Position numbers and translations under genes: made by a program
Part shown: in pieces, positions 15,556-23,705 of the stretch
Layout of the letters: each line of letters begins with the position of its first letter
Numbering within the stretch: position 1 is the stretch's first letter
Assembly (NCBI GenBank): GCA_043816955.1
Contig: JBDRHL010000129.1
Span: 1-26,574, forward strand
DNA from: JBDRHL01 sp043816955
GTDB lineage: Bacteria; Planctomycetota; Phycisphaerae; Sedimentisphaerales; CAYZTY01
DNA length: 26,574 nucleotides
Direction: 5' to 3'
Notes under the pieces: model-generated
What the model was told of the DNA's origin: nothing
The model's database searches: none
What the model saw: the letters and a program-made list of their open reading frames with translations, nothing else

Positions 15556-16851
15556 ATGAAGATGCCACCGGTAAAAGGGACCCGTGATTTCTATCCGCCT
15601 TTGATGGCAAAACGGAATTGGATCATCGACGGCTGGAAGAAAATTTCGGCTCGAAACGGATTTGAAGAATATGACGGCCCGATATTTGAATATCTGAAGA
15701 TATACCAGGTGAAAAGCGGTGATGAGATAGTCGAGCAGCTTTTCAATATGACAGACCGCGGTGGACGCCAACTGGCGATCAGGCCGGAGATTACGCCGAC
15801 TCTTGCTCGAATGGTTAACCAGCAGATTAGCTCTCTTCCTCGTCCGATCAAGTGGTTTTCAGTTCCAAGACTTTGCCGTGCTGAACGTCCGCAGAAAGGA
15901 AGGCTGAGGGAGTTTTTTCAGTGGAACATTGATATTATCGGTGTAGATAATGTTCTGGCAGACGCGGAGGTCATATTGTGCGCAGTTGATTATCTGCGTG
16001 ATATAGGATTGACAGCAGGAGACGTCGTAGTCAAGATATCCAGCAGAAAGATGCTTAGATCTCTTCTGAAGGAAATTGGAATAGAGCAGAACAGGCTGGA
16101 CAGTGTTTACACGATACTGGATAAAAAATCCAAGTGCTCTAAGGAAGCATTTGAGGCATTGCTTGCTGAGCAGATCGCCAATGAAAAGCAGCGCCGCCAG
16201 GTAAGTGAACTTATGGATTGTACATCCCTGGATATGGTTGGCGAAGCGATTAAATTGGGCGAAGAAGCCCAAAGTGCTATAAGGGAGCTTCGAGAGTTGT
16301 TTGAGCTGTTGGAGTTAATGGGCATAGCGGATTATTGCGCTTTTGATGTAAGTGTTGTCCGTGGTCTGGCATATTATACATCTGTGGTGTTTGAGATATA
16401 TGATCGCGGCGTGGAACTCCGCGCGATTTGCGGCGGCGGACGATACGATAATCTGCTTAAAGATTTCGGCGGACCTGCAATAAGCGCTACCGGCTTCGGC
16501 ATGGGAGACTGCGTGTTGGGGATTCTGCTTGACGAAAAGGGTCTTTGGGCAGATTCAGTTTCAACCAGGCAGGTCGATTATTACGTCGTCTATGCAGGTG
16601 CGGATTTTCAGAAAGAGGCTGTTAAGATAACGGCACTGCTTCGCAGGGCAGGTTTCGGGGCGGATTTCAGTTACAAGGGAGGCAGTTTAAGCAGACAGTT
16701 GAAGCAGGCTGCTGATGCGGATGCCAGGAAGTGTATTATTGTGGGCAGCGAGTATACAGACAGGGGAGAGTTGATTATCAAAGATATGGCAACAGGTCAG
16801 CAAAGTAGTGTCCGGGCTGTTGATCTGCTTCGAGCTGCAGGTGAAAAGTAA
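15556..16851 (+). CDS. hisS: Histidyl-tRNA synthetase
   Basis: The 431-residue class II synthetase charges tRNA-His. VKGTRDFYP opens the protein. TDRGGRQLAIRPEITPTLAR (about 67-86) is the substrate-binding block, and class II motif 2 is RAERPQKGRLREFFQWNID. The histidine-A block reads RGLAYYTSVVFEIYD, with Ala where most bacteria have Asp (LDYYT), and motif 3 is GFGMGDCVLGILL. The C-terminal anticodon-binding domain runs from about 335 (YYVVYAG) to the end. The sequence style, with EYDGPIFEYL and KSGDEIVEQLF, resembles the planctomycete or eukaryote-like branch more than the E. coli form. It starts at the first of two ATGs. Confidence 0.95.
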   Translation: MKMPPVKGTRDFYPPLMAKRNWIIDGWKKISARNGFEEYDGPIFEYLKIYQVKSGDEIVEQLFNMTDRGGRQLAIRPEITPTLARMVNQQISSLPRPIKWFSVPRLCRAERPQKGRLREFFQWNIDIIGVDNVLADAEVILCAVDYLRDIGLTAGDVVVKISSRKMLRSLLKEIGIEQNRLDSVYTILDKKSKCSKEAFEALLAEQIANEKQRRQVSELMDCTSLDMVGEAIKLGEEAQSAIRELRELFELLELMGIADYCAFDVSVVRGLAYYTSVVFEIYDRGVELRAICGGGRYDNLLKDFGGPAISATGFGMGDCVLGILLDEKGLWADSVSTRQVDYYVVYAGADFQKEAVKITALLRRAGFGADFSYKGGSLSRQLKQAADADARKCIIVGSEYTDRGELIIKDMATGQQSSVRAVDLLRAAGEK

Positions 16852-16852
16852 G

Positions 16853-16881
16853 TGGCAGAATACGGGGGTATGCTGTATAAT
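16853..16881 (+). promoter_or_regulatory. Internal promoter immediately before the HYExAFE-type gene
   Basis: TGGCAG (16853-16858, weak), 17-bp spacer, perfect TATAAT (16876-16881). Only 8 nt separate the -10 box from the ATG at 16890, so the transcript would be almost leaderless. Confidence 0.5.
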
Positions 16882-16889
16882 TCATAGTC

Positions 16890-17414
16890 ATGGCTGCGGC
16901 AGATTATCCGAATCATTATGAGCAGGCTCTTGCCGGTTGGCTGATGGATAATCGCGTTCAGTTTGTTCCGGTTGATCAGCAGAAACGGGTGATATTTTCA
17001 CGGTCAAAAATGAAAAGCTTCGATTTTCTGCTGTATCCGCGAAGTTCGACAAGGGAAGTGATTGTAGCGGAAGCTAAGGGCCGAAAGTTCAGCGGCAGCA
17101 GTCTTGCGGGACGTCCATCGCTTCAATGCTGGGTAACAATGGAGGACGTGAGAGGGCTGCTTGGCTGGGAAGATGTATTTGGAAGCGGTTACACGGGGGC
17201 GTTTGTCTTTGTGTACTGTTTCGAGAAGATAGACGTTGACCCCGACAAGTGGCAGATCTATGAGTTTGACGACAGGAGATATTTTTTTGTTATGGTTATG
17301 CTTGATGACTACAGAAAGTTCATGAAAATACGGAGCAGGAAATGGCAGACAGTAACTTTAAGCACAGAAAACTTTCGCTCCTGTATGAAGCCTATCGAGA
17401 AGGTTTTGATGTAA
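16890..17414 (+). CDS. HYExAFE-family-like protein with PD-(D/E)xK-like core
   Basis: The 174-residue protein begins with HYEQALAGWL (9-18), the sequence that names the HYExAFE family, which I recall from planctomycetes. FDFLLYP with Asp45 is followed by VIVAEAKGRKF with Glu61 and Lys63, matching the D...ExK core of PD-(D/E)xK nucleases. Aromatic-rich strands follow (GAFVFVYCFE, RRYFFVMVML). There is no signal peptide or membrane helix, so it is cytosolic. The biochemical role is not known; a nuclease-fold DNA- or RNA-processing function is an inference. It lies 38 nt after hisS and 25 nt before bioB and has its own near-leaderless promoter. Confidence 0.7.
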   Translation: MAAADYPNHYEQALAGWLMDNRVQFVPVDQQKRVIFSRSKMKSFDFLLYPRSSTREVIVAEAKGRKFSGSSLAGRPSLQCWVTMEDVRGLLGWEDVFGSGYTGAFVFVYCFEKIDVDPDKWQIYEFDDRRYFFVMVMLDDYRKFMKIRSRKWQTVTLSTENFRSCMKPIEKVLM

Positions 17415-17439
17415 CACCAAGGACATAAAGGTTTCAATA

Positions 17440-18429
17440 GTGAATCAGTATATACAAGAGATAGCATCAGTTGTGTTAAGCGGCAGGAAACTTGACAGAA
17501 GCCAGATTGATCTGCTGGCAGATCGGAGCAGGGTTGATTTTTATGACCTGCTGTACTGGGCCAACGGTATACGCGAAAGGTATTTCGGCAGGCAAATAAA
17601 GGTGTGTTCGATCATAGCAGGAAGATTGGGAGGCTGTGATCAGGACTGTGCTTTTTGCGCGCAGTCTTCGCACTACAAAACACACGTCACAAAGTCTGAA
17701 TTACTCAATGATGAGCAGATATTAAAGGCTGCCGAGGAGGCAAAAGTAAACGGTGTTTCAAGCTTTGGCATTGTTTACAGCGGCAGAAGCATAACTGAAA
17801 AAGAGCTTACGAGGCTTGAAGGCTTAATAAAGCAGATAAAAAAACGGTTCGCTCTGGAGATGTGCGCTTCACTTGGAATTATCAGTCCAGATCAGGCGGC
17901 AAGATTGAAACAAGCAGGGCTTTGCCGCTATAATCACAACCTGGAAACCAGTGAGCACCATTTTAAGAATATTGTTACCACACACAAGTATGCTGATCGT
18001 GTAGCGACTATAAGAGCAGCAATTGAGACCGGCCTTGGTGTTTGCGGCGGGGGAATATTCGGAGTAGGCGAGACAGAAAAAGATCGTATCGATATGGCTT
18101 TTGAGCTAAGGGGCCTGGGTGTCGATACGGTACCAATGAATTTTCTGCATCCCATAGAAGGAACGCCTCTTGGCAAAACCGCTGCCTTGAAACCGCGTGA
18201 AATTTTACGAATTATTGCTTTGTATCGTTTTATTTTACCCGCGACTCACCTGAAAATAGCAGGCGGCAGAGTACTTAACCTGCGAGACCTTCAGAGCTGG
18301 ATTTTTTATGCAGGCGCCACAAGTATCCTCAGCGGCAATTATCTGACAACGGCTGGACGTGCCGTTTCCGAAGATATGCAGATGTTGAAAGACCTTGGGC
18401 TGGAAGTAGACGGGAAAACGTGCGAATAA
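17440..18429 (+). CDS. bioB: Biotin synthase
   Basis: The 329-residue radical SAM enzyme inserts sulfur into dethiobiotin. The [4Fe-4S]/SAM motif is CDQDCAFC (Cys66, 70, 73), preceded by SIIAGRLGG. Further BioB marks are YNHNLETS (dethiobiotin and cluster pocket), ETGLGVCGGGIFGVGET, PMNFLHPIEGTPL and LKIAGGRV, which supplies the Arg of the [2Fe-2S] site. Length is normal. The start is GTG at 17440 with AAAGG about 9 nt upstream. It overlaps rsmD by 10 nt. No other biotin gene is present, so dethiobiotin synthesis must be encoded elsewhere or the precursor imported. Confidence 0.95.
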   Translation: MNQYIQEIASVVLSGRKLDRSQIDLLADRSRVDFYDLLYWANGIRERYFGRQIKVCSIIAGRLGGCDQDCAFCAQSSHYKTHVTKSELLNDEQILKAAEEAKVNGVSSFGIVYSGRSITEKELTRLEGLIKQIKKRFALEMCASLGIISPDQAARLKQAGLCRYNHNLETSEHHFKNIVTTHKYADRVATIRAAIETGLGVCGGGIFGVGETEKDRIDMAFELRGLGVDTVPMNFLHPIEGTPLGKTAALKPREILRIIALYRFILPATHLKIAGGRVLNLRDLQSWIFYAGATSILSGNYLTTAGRAVSEDMQMLKDLGLEVDGKTCE

Positions 18430-19007
18430 TTGCCGGTAAAAAACGAGGTATGAAACTGCTGTCGCCTAAGGGTGATCAGACTCGGCCGATTATTGATCGG
18501 GTAAAAGAGTCACTTTTTGATGTGCTGTACAAATATAATCTGATTGAGGGAGGATATGTGGCTGATCTTTTCTGCGGCACCGGTTCGCTGGGGCTTGAGG
18601 CTTTAAGCAGAGGAGCAGTGCACGTAACTTTTGTCGAGATGGATCACAGGGTGGTGCAGATACTTGAAAAGAATATCACCAGGGGAGGTTTTGCGGCCGA
18701 GACGAGGGTAATAACTGCTGATGCCTTTAAGACAGGTGCGATGACATGTCCTGAGGGCAGACAGTATGACATTGTTTTTGTTGATCCGCCTTATGCGCTC
18801 AGCATGGCAGTGGGACTTGATTCCCCGTTAGGCAGGCTTTTTTTTATTCTAATCGAGCAGGTCAGTAAAGAAGGCATTGTTATCGTTCGGACTGAGGCGA
18901 AAGTTAATCTGCAGGACAAATATGGTGTGCTGGGGATAATCGAAAGACGAAAGTGGGGTAATTCGGCAGTAACATTGTTGCGCAAAAAGGAAGTATGTGA
19001 TGACTAA
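18420..19007 (+). CDS. rsmD: 16S rRNA (guanine(966)-N(2))-methyltransferase
   Basis: The 195-residue SAM-dependent enzyme methylates G966 of 16S rRNA during 30S assembly. Family marks are the N-terminal MRIIAGKKRG, TRPIIDRVKESLFD (21-34), SAM motif ADLFCGTGSLGLEALSRGA (48-66) and the catalytic DPPY (122-125). It starts at GTG 18420 inside the end of bioB (10-nt overlap), and its own stop overlaps the start of the CCA-adding enzyme, so three genes are translationally linked. In many bacteria rsmD neighbours coaD; here its partner is another RNA-maturation gene. Confidence 0.92.
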   Translation: MRIIAGKKRGMKLLSPKGDQTRPIIDRVKESLFDVLYKYNLIEGGYVADLFCGTGSLGLEALSRGAVHVTFVEMDHRVVQILEKNITRGGFAAETRVITADAFKTGAMTCPEGRQYDIVFVDPPYALSMAVGLDSPLGRLFFILIEQVSKEGIVIVRTEAKVNLQDKYGVLGIIERRKWGNSAVTLLRKKEVCDD

Positions 19008-20229
19008 CAGAGAAGCAGCGCTCCGGCTGATCAAAAAATTGCGAGCGGAGGGTTTCGAGGCCCTTCTGGCGGGGGGATGTGTCCGCGATATGCTGCTGGG
19101 ACGGGCAGCTAAAGACTATGATATTGCCACAAGTGCCCATCCGTCAGATGTCTGCAGGCTTTTCAAGCGGACGTTAAAAGTCGGCGCAAAATTCGGGGTG
19201 GTGATGGTCATGACCGGCGATATTCAAACTGAGGTGGCAACTTTTCGCACAGACAGCGGCTATGCTGACGGACGAAGGCCCGACAAGATCAAATTCTCCA
19301 ATGCCCGGGAGGATGCCCACCGGCGGGATTTTACTATTAACGGGATGTTTTATGATCCTGTAGCGAGAAAGATTATTGATTACGTAGGTGGCGAGAAGGA
19401 CGTCAAAAAAGGGGTGATTCGAACGATTCGGGATCCGCAGAAGCGTTTTGGAGAGGATTACCTGCGTATGCTGCGTGCCGTAAGATTCTCGGCGCAGCTT
19501 GGCTTTTCAATTGAGGATTCGGCATGGCAGGCTATCTGCGATAATGCAGCAAAGATTTCACGGATCAGCGGAGAGCGAATTGCGATGGAGCTTGAGGCGA
19601 TCTTTGCGACTCCGAGACGGGCTGACGGTGCGGAGAAAGTGATACTAAGCGGACTAGGCCAAGCCGTATTCAGGGGCTTCGAAGGTGAAAAAGCTCGATT
19701 CGGCGTTAGTGTACTGAGACATCTGCGAAAACAAGTTGATTTTGCACTGGCAATTTCCGGTTTCTTCGCGGCTTTTGAAACAAAGTTCGCACTGGACTGG
19801 ATTGAAGTATTAAAGCTGAGCCGTTCCAGAATGCGCCACATCCGCTTTTTGCTCGAAAATAGAGGGATTCTGCTTGAGGAGAATATGTCAACTGCAAATC
19901 TGAAGCTGATGCTTTCCGAGGTCTATTTTGAGGATTTGTATGAGTTGCAGCGAGCTATACAGCGTGCAAAAGGAGCAGGTATCACAGCTTTGGTTAAGAT
20001 CAGGAAACGTGCGCGGGCTCTTGCGGACCAAGAGCTCCGGCCGAAACGATTGCTTAACGGCCATGACCTTATCAGGCTTGGCGCTATACCTGGCCCACAG
20101 GTTGGGCAGCTTGCTGAAGAATTGTACATCGCTCAGCTTGAAGGGAATGTTTGCACAGAGGATCAGGCAAAAAGGTGGTGTACCGACTGGCTCGAAAAAA
20201 GGAAAGACCGGCAGTGGTTCAAGCCATAG
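19000..20229 (+). CDS. CCA tRNA nucleotidyltransferase / poly(A) polymerase family (class II)
   Basis: The 409-residue nucleotidyltransferase has head motif LAGGCVRDMLLG (23-34), the metal-binding pair Asp39/Asp41 in KDYDIATSAHP, TEVATFR, RRDFTING (108-115) and EDYLRMLRAVRF (152-163). The last block is the template-like region that selects CTP and ATP. It probably adds CCA to tRNA 3' ends. Both tRNA genes in this window lack an encoded CCA, so the activity is needed. A split or poly(A) polymerase role cannot be excluded. I chose ATG 19000 because GGAAG lies about 6 nt upstream; a GTG one codon earlier is possible. It overlaps rsmD by 8 nt. Confidence 0.9.
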   Translation: MTNREAALRLIKKLRAEGFEALLAGGCVRDMLLGRAAKDYDIATSAHPSDVCRLFKRTLKVGAKFGVVMVMTGDIQTEVATFRTDSGYADGRRPDKIKFSNAREDAHRRDFTINGMFYDPVARKIIDYVGGEKDVKKGVIRTIRDPQKRFGEDYLRMLRAVRFSAQLGFSIEDSAWQAICDNAAKISRISGERIAMELEAIFATPRRADGAEKVILSGLGQAVFRGFEGEKARFGVSVLRHLRKQVDFALAISGFFAAFETKFALDWIEVLKLSRSRMRHIRFLLENRGILLEENMSTANLKLMLSEVYFEDLYELQRAIQRAKGAGITALVKIRKRARALADQELRPKRLLNGHDLIRLGAIPGPQVGQLAEELYIAQLEGNVCTEDQAKRWCTDWLEKRKDRQWFKP

Positions 20230-20259
20230 TAGTTAAATATATTTTGAACAGACAGAAGG

Positions 20260-21384
20260 ATGAAACCTTTTAGCTTGTTAATAAAACCGGCTGGGCCGGA
20301 CTGCAACATGAGCTGTAAGTATTGCTTCTACTCGGGGAAAAAGTCTCTGTTCGGGCCTGGAAAACATCGAATGAGCGAGGAAATACTGCAACGGCTTATC
20401 GAAGACTATGTCAAACTTGGATTAGAGGTAAGCAGCTTCGCCTGGCAGGGAGGTGAGCCTACTCTGATGGGGCTGGATTTTTATAGAAAAGTTGTCGAAC
20501 TGCAGCAGGAATATGGCCGGGACGGCCAGGTTGTCAGCAATGCACTGCAGACTAACGGGATATTGCTCGACAGTAACTGGTGCGAGTTTCTTGCCAAATA
20601 CAGTTTTCTGGTGGGGATAAGTCTGGACGGACCAAAAGGGTTTCATGATCACTATCGACTTGACAAGACAGATGCCGGTACTTTCGAGAGAGTAATGCGG
20701 GGTATCGAAAACTGCCGTACAGCAGGTGTTGAGTTTAATATCCTGGTTTTGCTCAATGACAGGAATATTGAGCATCCTGATGAGCTATTCGATTTTTTCG
20801 TGGAACATAACTTCAAATACCTGCAGTTTATCCCCTGCGTCGAGAAGGATTTTTCGACAGGAGGCCCGGCGGACTTTTCCATAGAACCGTCGCAATACGG
20901 CAATTTTTTGTGCCGGCTTTTCGATCTCTGGCGCAAGTATGGTCCGGAAAAACTGAGCATACGATTGTTCGATTCTATTCTATCGATGTACCTGCATGGC
21001 AGGCAAACAGTTTGCACCTTTGGTCGAAAGTGTGATGATTATCTGGTTGTCGAGCACAACGGCGATGTGTTCTGCTGCGATTTTTTCGTATGTAACCGGT
21101 GGCGGCTGGGTAACATTGAAAGACAATCGATCAAGGTCTTGGCAGCATGTGATACAAAAAGAGAATTCGCTCTGAACAAACGCAGGTACGACAACAAGTG
21201 TTTTCTGTGCAGGCATAATACGTTCTGTCAGGGTGGGTGCCTGAAGGATCGGATGGTATTCGGGGGCGATTTCACTCGGCACAGTTATCTTTGCGGGGCA
21301 TACCAGCAATTCTTCGATTATTCACTGGCAGGCTTTTCACAGATAGCGGCGAAACTGGCGATCCAGGCAAGGCCATCGAGATAA
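20260..21384 (+). CDS. Anaerobic sulfatase-maturating enzyme-like radical SAM/SPASM protein
   Basis: The 374-residue protein carries CNMSCKYCFY (Cys15, 19, 22) for the SAM-cleaving [4Fe-4S] cluster, WQGGEPTLMG (62-71), QTNG and ISLDGP. It has a C-terminal SPASM region with cysteines at 252, 258, 272/273, 278, 314, 317, 323, 327 and 345. CD at 273-274 matches the position of the catalytic Asp in anSMEs. Such enzymes oxidise an active-site Cys or Ser of sulfatases to formylglycine without oxygen, before export. No sulfatase lies in the window, so it would act on enzymes encoded elsewhere. It follows the CCA enzyme by 30 nt. Another peptide-modifying SPASM enzyme is the main alternative. Confidence 0.88.
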   Translation: MKPFSLLIKPAGPDCNMSCKYCFYSGKKSLFGPGKHRMSEEILQRLIEDYVKLGLEVSSFAWQGGEPTLMGLDFYRKVVELQQEYGRDGQVVSNALQTNGILLDSNWCEFLAKYSFLVGISLDGPKGFHDHYRLDKTDAGTFERVMRGIENCRTAGVEFNILVLLNDRNIEHPDELFDFFVEHNFKYLQFIPCVEKDFSTGGPADFSIEPSQYGNFLCRLFDLWRKYGPEKLSIRLFDSILSMYLHGRQTVCTFGRKCDDYLVVEHNGDVFCCDFFVCNRWRLGNIERQSIKVLAACDTKREFALNKRRYDNKCFLCRHNTFCQGGCLKDRMVFGGDFTRHSYLCGAYQQFFDYSLAGFSQIAAKLAIQARPSR

Positions 21385-21423
21385 GATCGTACTACTTACG
21401 CACCGATCGTTGTCAAATTGCCC

Positions 21424-21452
21424 TTGCAGCTAGAAAAGGCATCTGCTACCAT
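21424..21452 (+). promoter_or_regulatory. Possible promoter for tRNA-Ala
   Basis: TTGCAG (21424-21429), 17-bp spacer, TACCAT (21447-21452). Predicted initiation lies just before the mature 5' end at 21462. Confidence 0.4.
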
Positions 21453-21461
21453 TATCACAAC

Positions 21462-21534
<73 letters not shown>

Positions 21535-21741
21535 CTTTTTTCAAGTCTGTAGAGGTATTTCTATGATAATCATCTGTCACAAAACAAGTTATGGCAGATG
21601 GCCTTTTGCGCCCCCTCTGCCGCGACCTGCTTGTTGCTGTGCAGGTGTATATATTTTACCTCGCATTTAGAAAAAAACGTTTTCTCTTGCTTTCTACAGC
21701 GATCTTCTGATATAATTCAAGTTAATAAAGAGTGTAGGAGG
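21535..21741. other. Intergenic region after tRNA-Ala
   Basis: No gene seen. It holds the T-run after the tRNA and a promoter-like element at 21687-21716. Confidence 0.4.
21687..21716 (+). promoter_or_regulatory. Promoter-like element before the small ORF and secreted-protein remnant
   Basis: TTGCTT (21687-21692), 18-bp spacer, perfect TATAAT (21711-21716). Initiation near 21723 would give a short leader before the ATG at 21742. Confidence 0.45.
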
Positions 21742-21894
21742 ATGCGTCTGGATAACAGGTGTGTTGGTGCAGCAGTGATTTTGCTCTACAAGTTATTTTG
21801 CTTAAAGCCTCGCACGATTTTTTCAAAAGCTACCGACATACAGCTAAGCTACCGACATACAGCTAAACAGAGCTCTCCATATGTAAATGCCTGA
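21742..21894 (+). CDS. Small ORF, possibly the N-terminus of a decayed secreted protein
   Basis: A 50-codon frame starting MRLDNRCVGAAVILLYKLFC, a short charged start followed by a hydrophobic run like a weak signal peptide. GGAGG directly abuts the ATG, which is closer than ideal for a ribosome site. It contains a 19-bp tandem duplication (21828-21865) and overlaps the next frame by 8 nt (ATGCCTGA). Removing one 19-bp copy would put it in the same frame as the downstream 198-residue frame, apart from a TAA just before 21887. I therefore suspect one broken gene, but a true small gene is possible. Confidence 0.3.
   Translation: MRLDNRCVGAAVILLYKLFCLKPRTIFSKATDIQLSYRHTAKQSSPYVNA
21828..21865. 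repeat. Perfect 19-bp tandem duplication
   Basis: AGCTACCGACATACAGCTA occurs twice in a row (21828-21846 and 21847-21865) with no mismatch. Confidence 0.9.
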
Positions 21895-22483
21895 GATTGT
21901 TTTTCAGGCACCAAATGCCTATGGTGTGTGGTCAAATTCGATTGTTGTTACAGATTCAACCGGAGCCTATGTTATGGCTGATCCCACAAGCGCTTACAAC
22001 GCCGTGGGGCAAGCTCACCTTACCATACCGGTCGTGATACCGGATGGTGAATACACGGTTACGGTTCGCCTGCAAACTGATAACGTTGTAACAGGCGGAG
22101 CCGGCGTATGGGCCATTTCACTCGGTGCAACCACAGGCAGTATCGTAGAAAACGGCGGCGGCTCAGGCGGCTGGCACACTTACTATCCGAGCACAGAAAA
22201 CGGCACACCAAGCAGCACATGGTTTGCAAGTCCTGACGGAGACACCGGTTGGTTCTGCCCTGTTTATGTCGGCTCACCACTTCCAACATCAGTGAGCCTG
22301 TCGGGTATCGTTCCCGGTGACCTTACATTCCATATTTGGGATCAGGTTTACCAGAACTACACCTATGAGGTAATTGACTACTTTGAATTCATTCCTGAGG
22401 CGGCATTTCATGTTTTTTCTTTAGATATGTATACCAAAAGCCGAAGTATGTCCTGTTTCTCCGACATGGCAGGGCTGTCGTGA
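21887..22483 (+). CDS. Fragment of a secreted beta-sandwich protein
   Basis: The 198-residue frame has no signal peptide, no clear ribosome site and an in-frame TAA immediately before its ATG, yet its content looks like an extracellular beta-sandwich or carbohydrate-binding domain. It is rich in G, T, S, W and Y, with VVIPDGEYTVTVRLQTDN, GGWHTYYPS and ITYEVID-like strands. It ends DYFEFIPE, after which the sequence style changes (AAFHVFSLDMYTKSRSM). In related secreted proteins FIPEP usually opens a C-terminal sorting tail, so both ends appear lost. I read it as a decaying fragment, not a working gene. No specific family is recognised. Confidence 0.45.
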   Translation: MPEIVFQAPNAYGVWSNSIVVTDSTGAYVMADPTSAYNAVGQAHLTIPVVIPDGEYTVTVRLQTDNVVTGGAGVWAISLGATTGSIVENGGGSGGWHTYYPSTENGTPSSTWFASPDGDTGWFCPVYVGSPLPTSVSLSGIVPGDLTFHIWDQVYQNYTYEVIDYFEFIPEAAFHVFSLDMYTKSRSMSCFSDMAGLS

Positions 22484-22520
22484 CGGGATATGCGGGAGTA
22501 TTAGCAGTAGTTTATAACAG

Positions 22521-22537
22521 GCGATAAAATCGCTTTT
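22521..22537 (+). terminator. Small hairpin with T-run
   Basis: GCGAT-AAA-ATCGC followed by TTTT. The 5-bp stem is short, so this is a weak terminator or attenuator in the leader of the next gene. Confidence 0.25.
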
Positions 22538-22564
22538 GTATCTAATTTTTAGGAGGTTCTTAAA

Positions 22565-23548
22565 ATGAAGAAAATACTTACATCATTCATATTTTTGTGC
22601 CTCATATCATCCTATGCGGCGGCACAAGGCAATTGCATAGGCTATGTCTGGTCTGCTGATATCGATCAGGATTGCCGGGTCCAGTTTGATGACTATGCGA
22701 AAATGGCTGCAGACTGGGGCGGGGGTATTGACGTCAATGATCTAGTGATCTTTGTCGACCAGTGGCTCTATTGCAACGACCCCAACGATTCTAACTGCAA
22801 CGATATCTATTGTGATGCCAAGCCGACTGTCGGCTTAACCGAATATGTTGCCTACGTACCCGACGGCGCAGTTGTAATCGACGGCAACCTGGCTGACTGG
22901 CCCGTCTTTGATTACGACCCGAATTTCTGGTGTGCAGCGAAGTGGATAGAACTCGACAAGCTCTACTACGGCTCGCCGGAATTCATCGAAGATATGTACA
23001 TGTGCATCATGTACGACGCGGATGCCGATCTGGTCTATGGCGCTGTGATTGCCCATGACTTTGAGCCATGGTATGGCTACACCGCCAGGTACGCCCAGGA
23101 TGATATCGAAATCTACATCCAGGGTGATGTTGATAACGACACACCTATCAATCCGTTCGGCGTATGGGCCAACGCACAGCAGTTTGCTGTCGGTCTCAAT
23201 GCAGATAAGAGTACGACGTATATGCTCTGGCAACAGCCGCAAAGCGGCACTGATTTCACTACGGGCCCTGACCCAGGCCTTAACGCCGTCGTCAGTGTCG
23301 TAATCAACGGACCGTATGATCATGAGCTGACTTATGAATTCGCAGCGGTGCCTTATGACAGCTATGGCGGGTGGGATGCCAATGTGCCTACTGTTCAGTC
23401 AGATTTGTATCCGGGCAAGCAGTTCGGTTATGACATTGTTCTTGGCAACCTCAGTCCGTTTATGAGCAGCTTCTCGATGCATTGCGCGAACCTGTGGACA
23501 GGCAAGGCCTACGATGTAACAAAGTACGCTGTCGCAACATGTGAATAA
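22565..23548 (+). CDS. Secreted protein with EF-hand/dockerin-like segment and CBM9/DOMON-like domain
   Basis: The 327-residue exported protein has a signal peptide (1-20, cleavage after SYAAA). Residues about 31-70 hold a dockerin-like calcium segment: DIDQDC...FDDYAKMAADW (33-51), then a partial second copy ending FVDQWLYC. This style is frequent in Phycisphaerae. From about residue 100, VVIDGNLADWP opens a CBM9/DOMON-like beta-sandwich (YDADADLVYGAVIAHDFEP, DDIEIYIQGDVDN, LTYEFAAVPYD). Such domains bind carbohydrate or heme-like ligands; the ligand here is unknown. AGGAGG 8 nt before the ATG gives a firm start, and a strong terminator closes it. No catalytic domain is present, so it probably binds glycans at the cell surface or in the medium. 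Confidence 0.8.
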   Translation: MKKILTSFIFLCLISSYAAAQGNCIGYVWSADIDQDCRVQFDDYAKMAADWGGGIDVNDLVIFVDQWLYCNDPNDSNCNDIYCDAKPTVGLTEYVAYVPDGAVVIDGNLADWPVFDYDPNFWCAAKWIELDKLYYGSPEFIEDMYMCIMYDADADLVYGAVIAHDFEPWYGYTARYAQDDIEIYIQGDVDNDTPINPFGVWANAQQFAVGLNADKSTTYMLWQQPQSGTDFTTGPDPGLNAVVSVVINGPYDHELTYEFAAVPYDSYGGWDANVPTVQSDLYPGKQFGYDIVLGNLSPFMSSFSMHCANLWTGKAYDVTKYAVATCE

Positions 23549-23576
23549 CACAGCAGGAAAATTTGTTTAACAGCAC

Positions 23577-23609
23577 AAAAGGGACGGCCATAAAGGCTGT
23601 CCCTTTTTT
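23577..23609 (+). terminator. Rho-independent terminator
   Basis: AAAAGGGACGGCC, loop ATAAA, GGCTGTCCCTTTT. The 13-bp stem has one G-T pair and runs into a stretch of six T. It lies 28 nt after the secreted-protein stop. Confidence 0.9.
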
Positions 23610-23612
23610 ACT

Positions 23613-23630
23613 AGGGGTCCCTGAAAAACC
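23613..23630 (-). repeat. Copy 2 of the 18-bp dispersed element (inverted)
   Basis: AGGGGTCCCTGAAAAACC. The reverse complement matches 15023-15040 at 16 of 18 bases. Confidence 0.4.
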
Positions 23631-23632
23631 AC

Positions 23633-23661
23633 TGTGAATAGCGGTGTTTCCCGATTATAAT
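23633..23661 (+). promoter_or_regulatory. Possible promoter for the UvrC-like gene
   Basis: A perfect TATAAT (23656-23661) sits 17 bp after a poor -35 (TGTGAA, 23633-23638). The leader before the ATG at 23706 would be about 38 nt. Confidence 0.3.
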
Positions 23662-23705
23662 CTACCTGCAAACTTTGAGTTCCTGTTTTTTATTGATGTA
23701 AGCCG

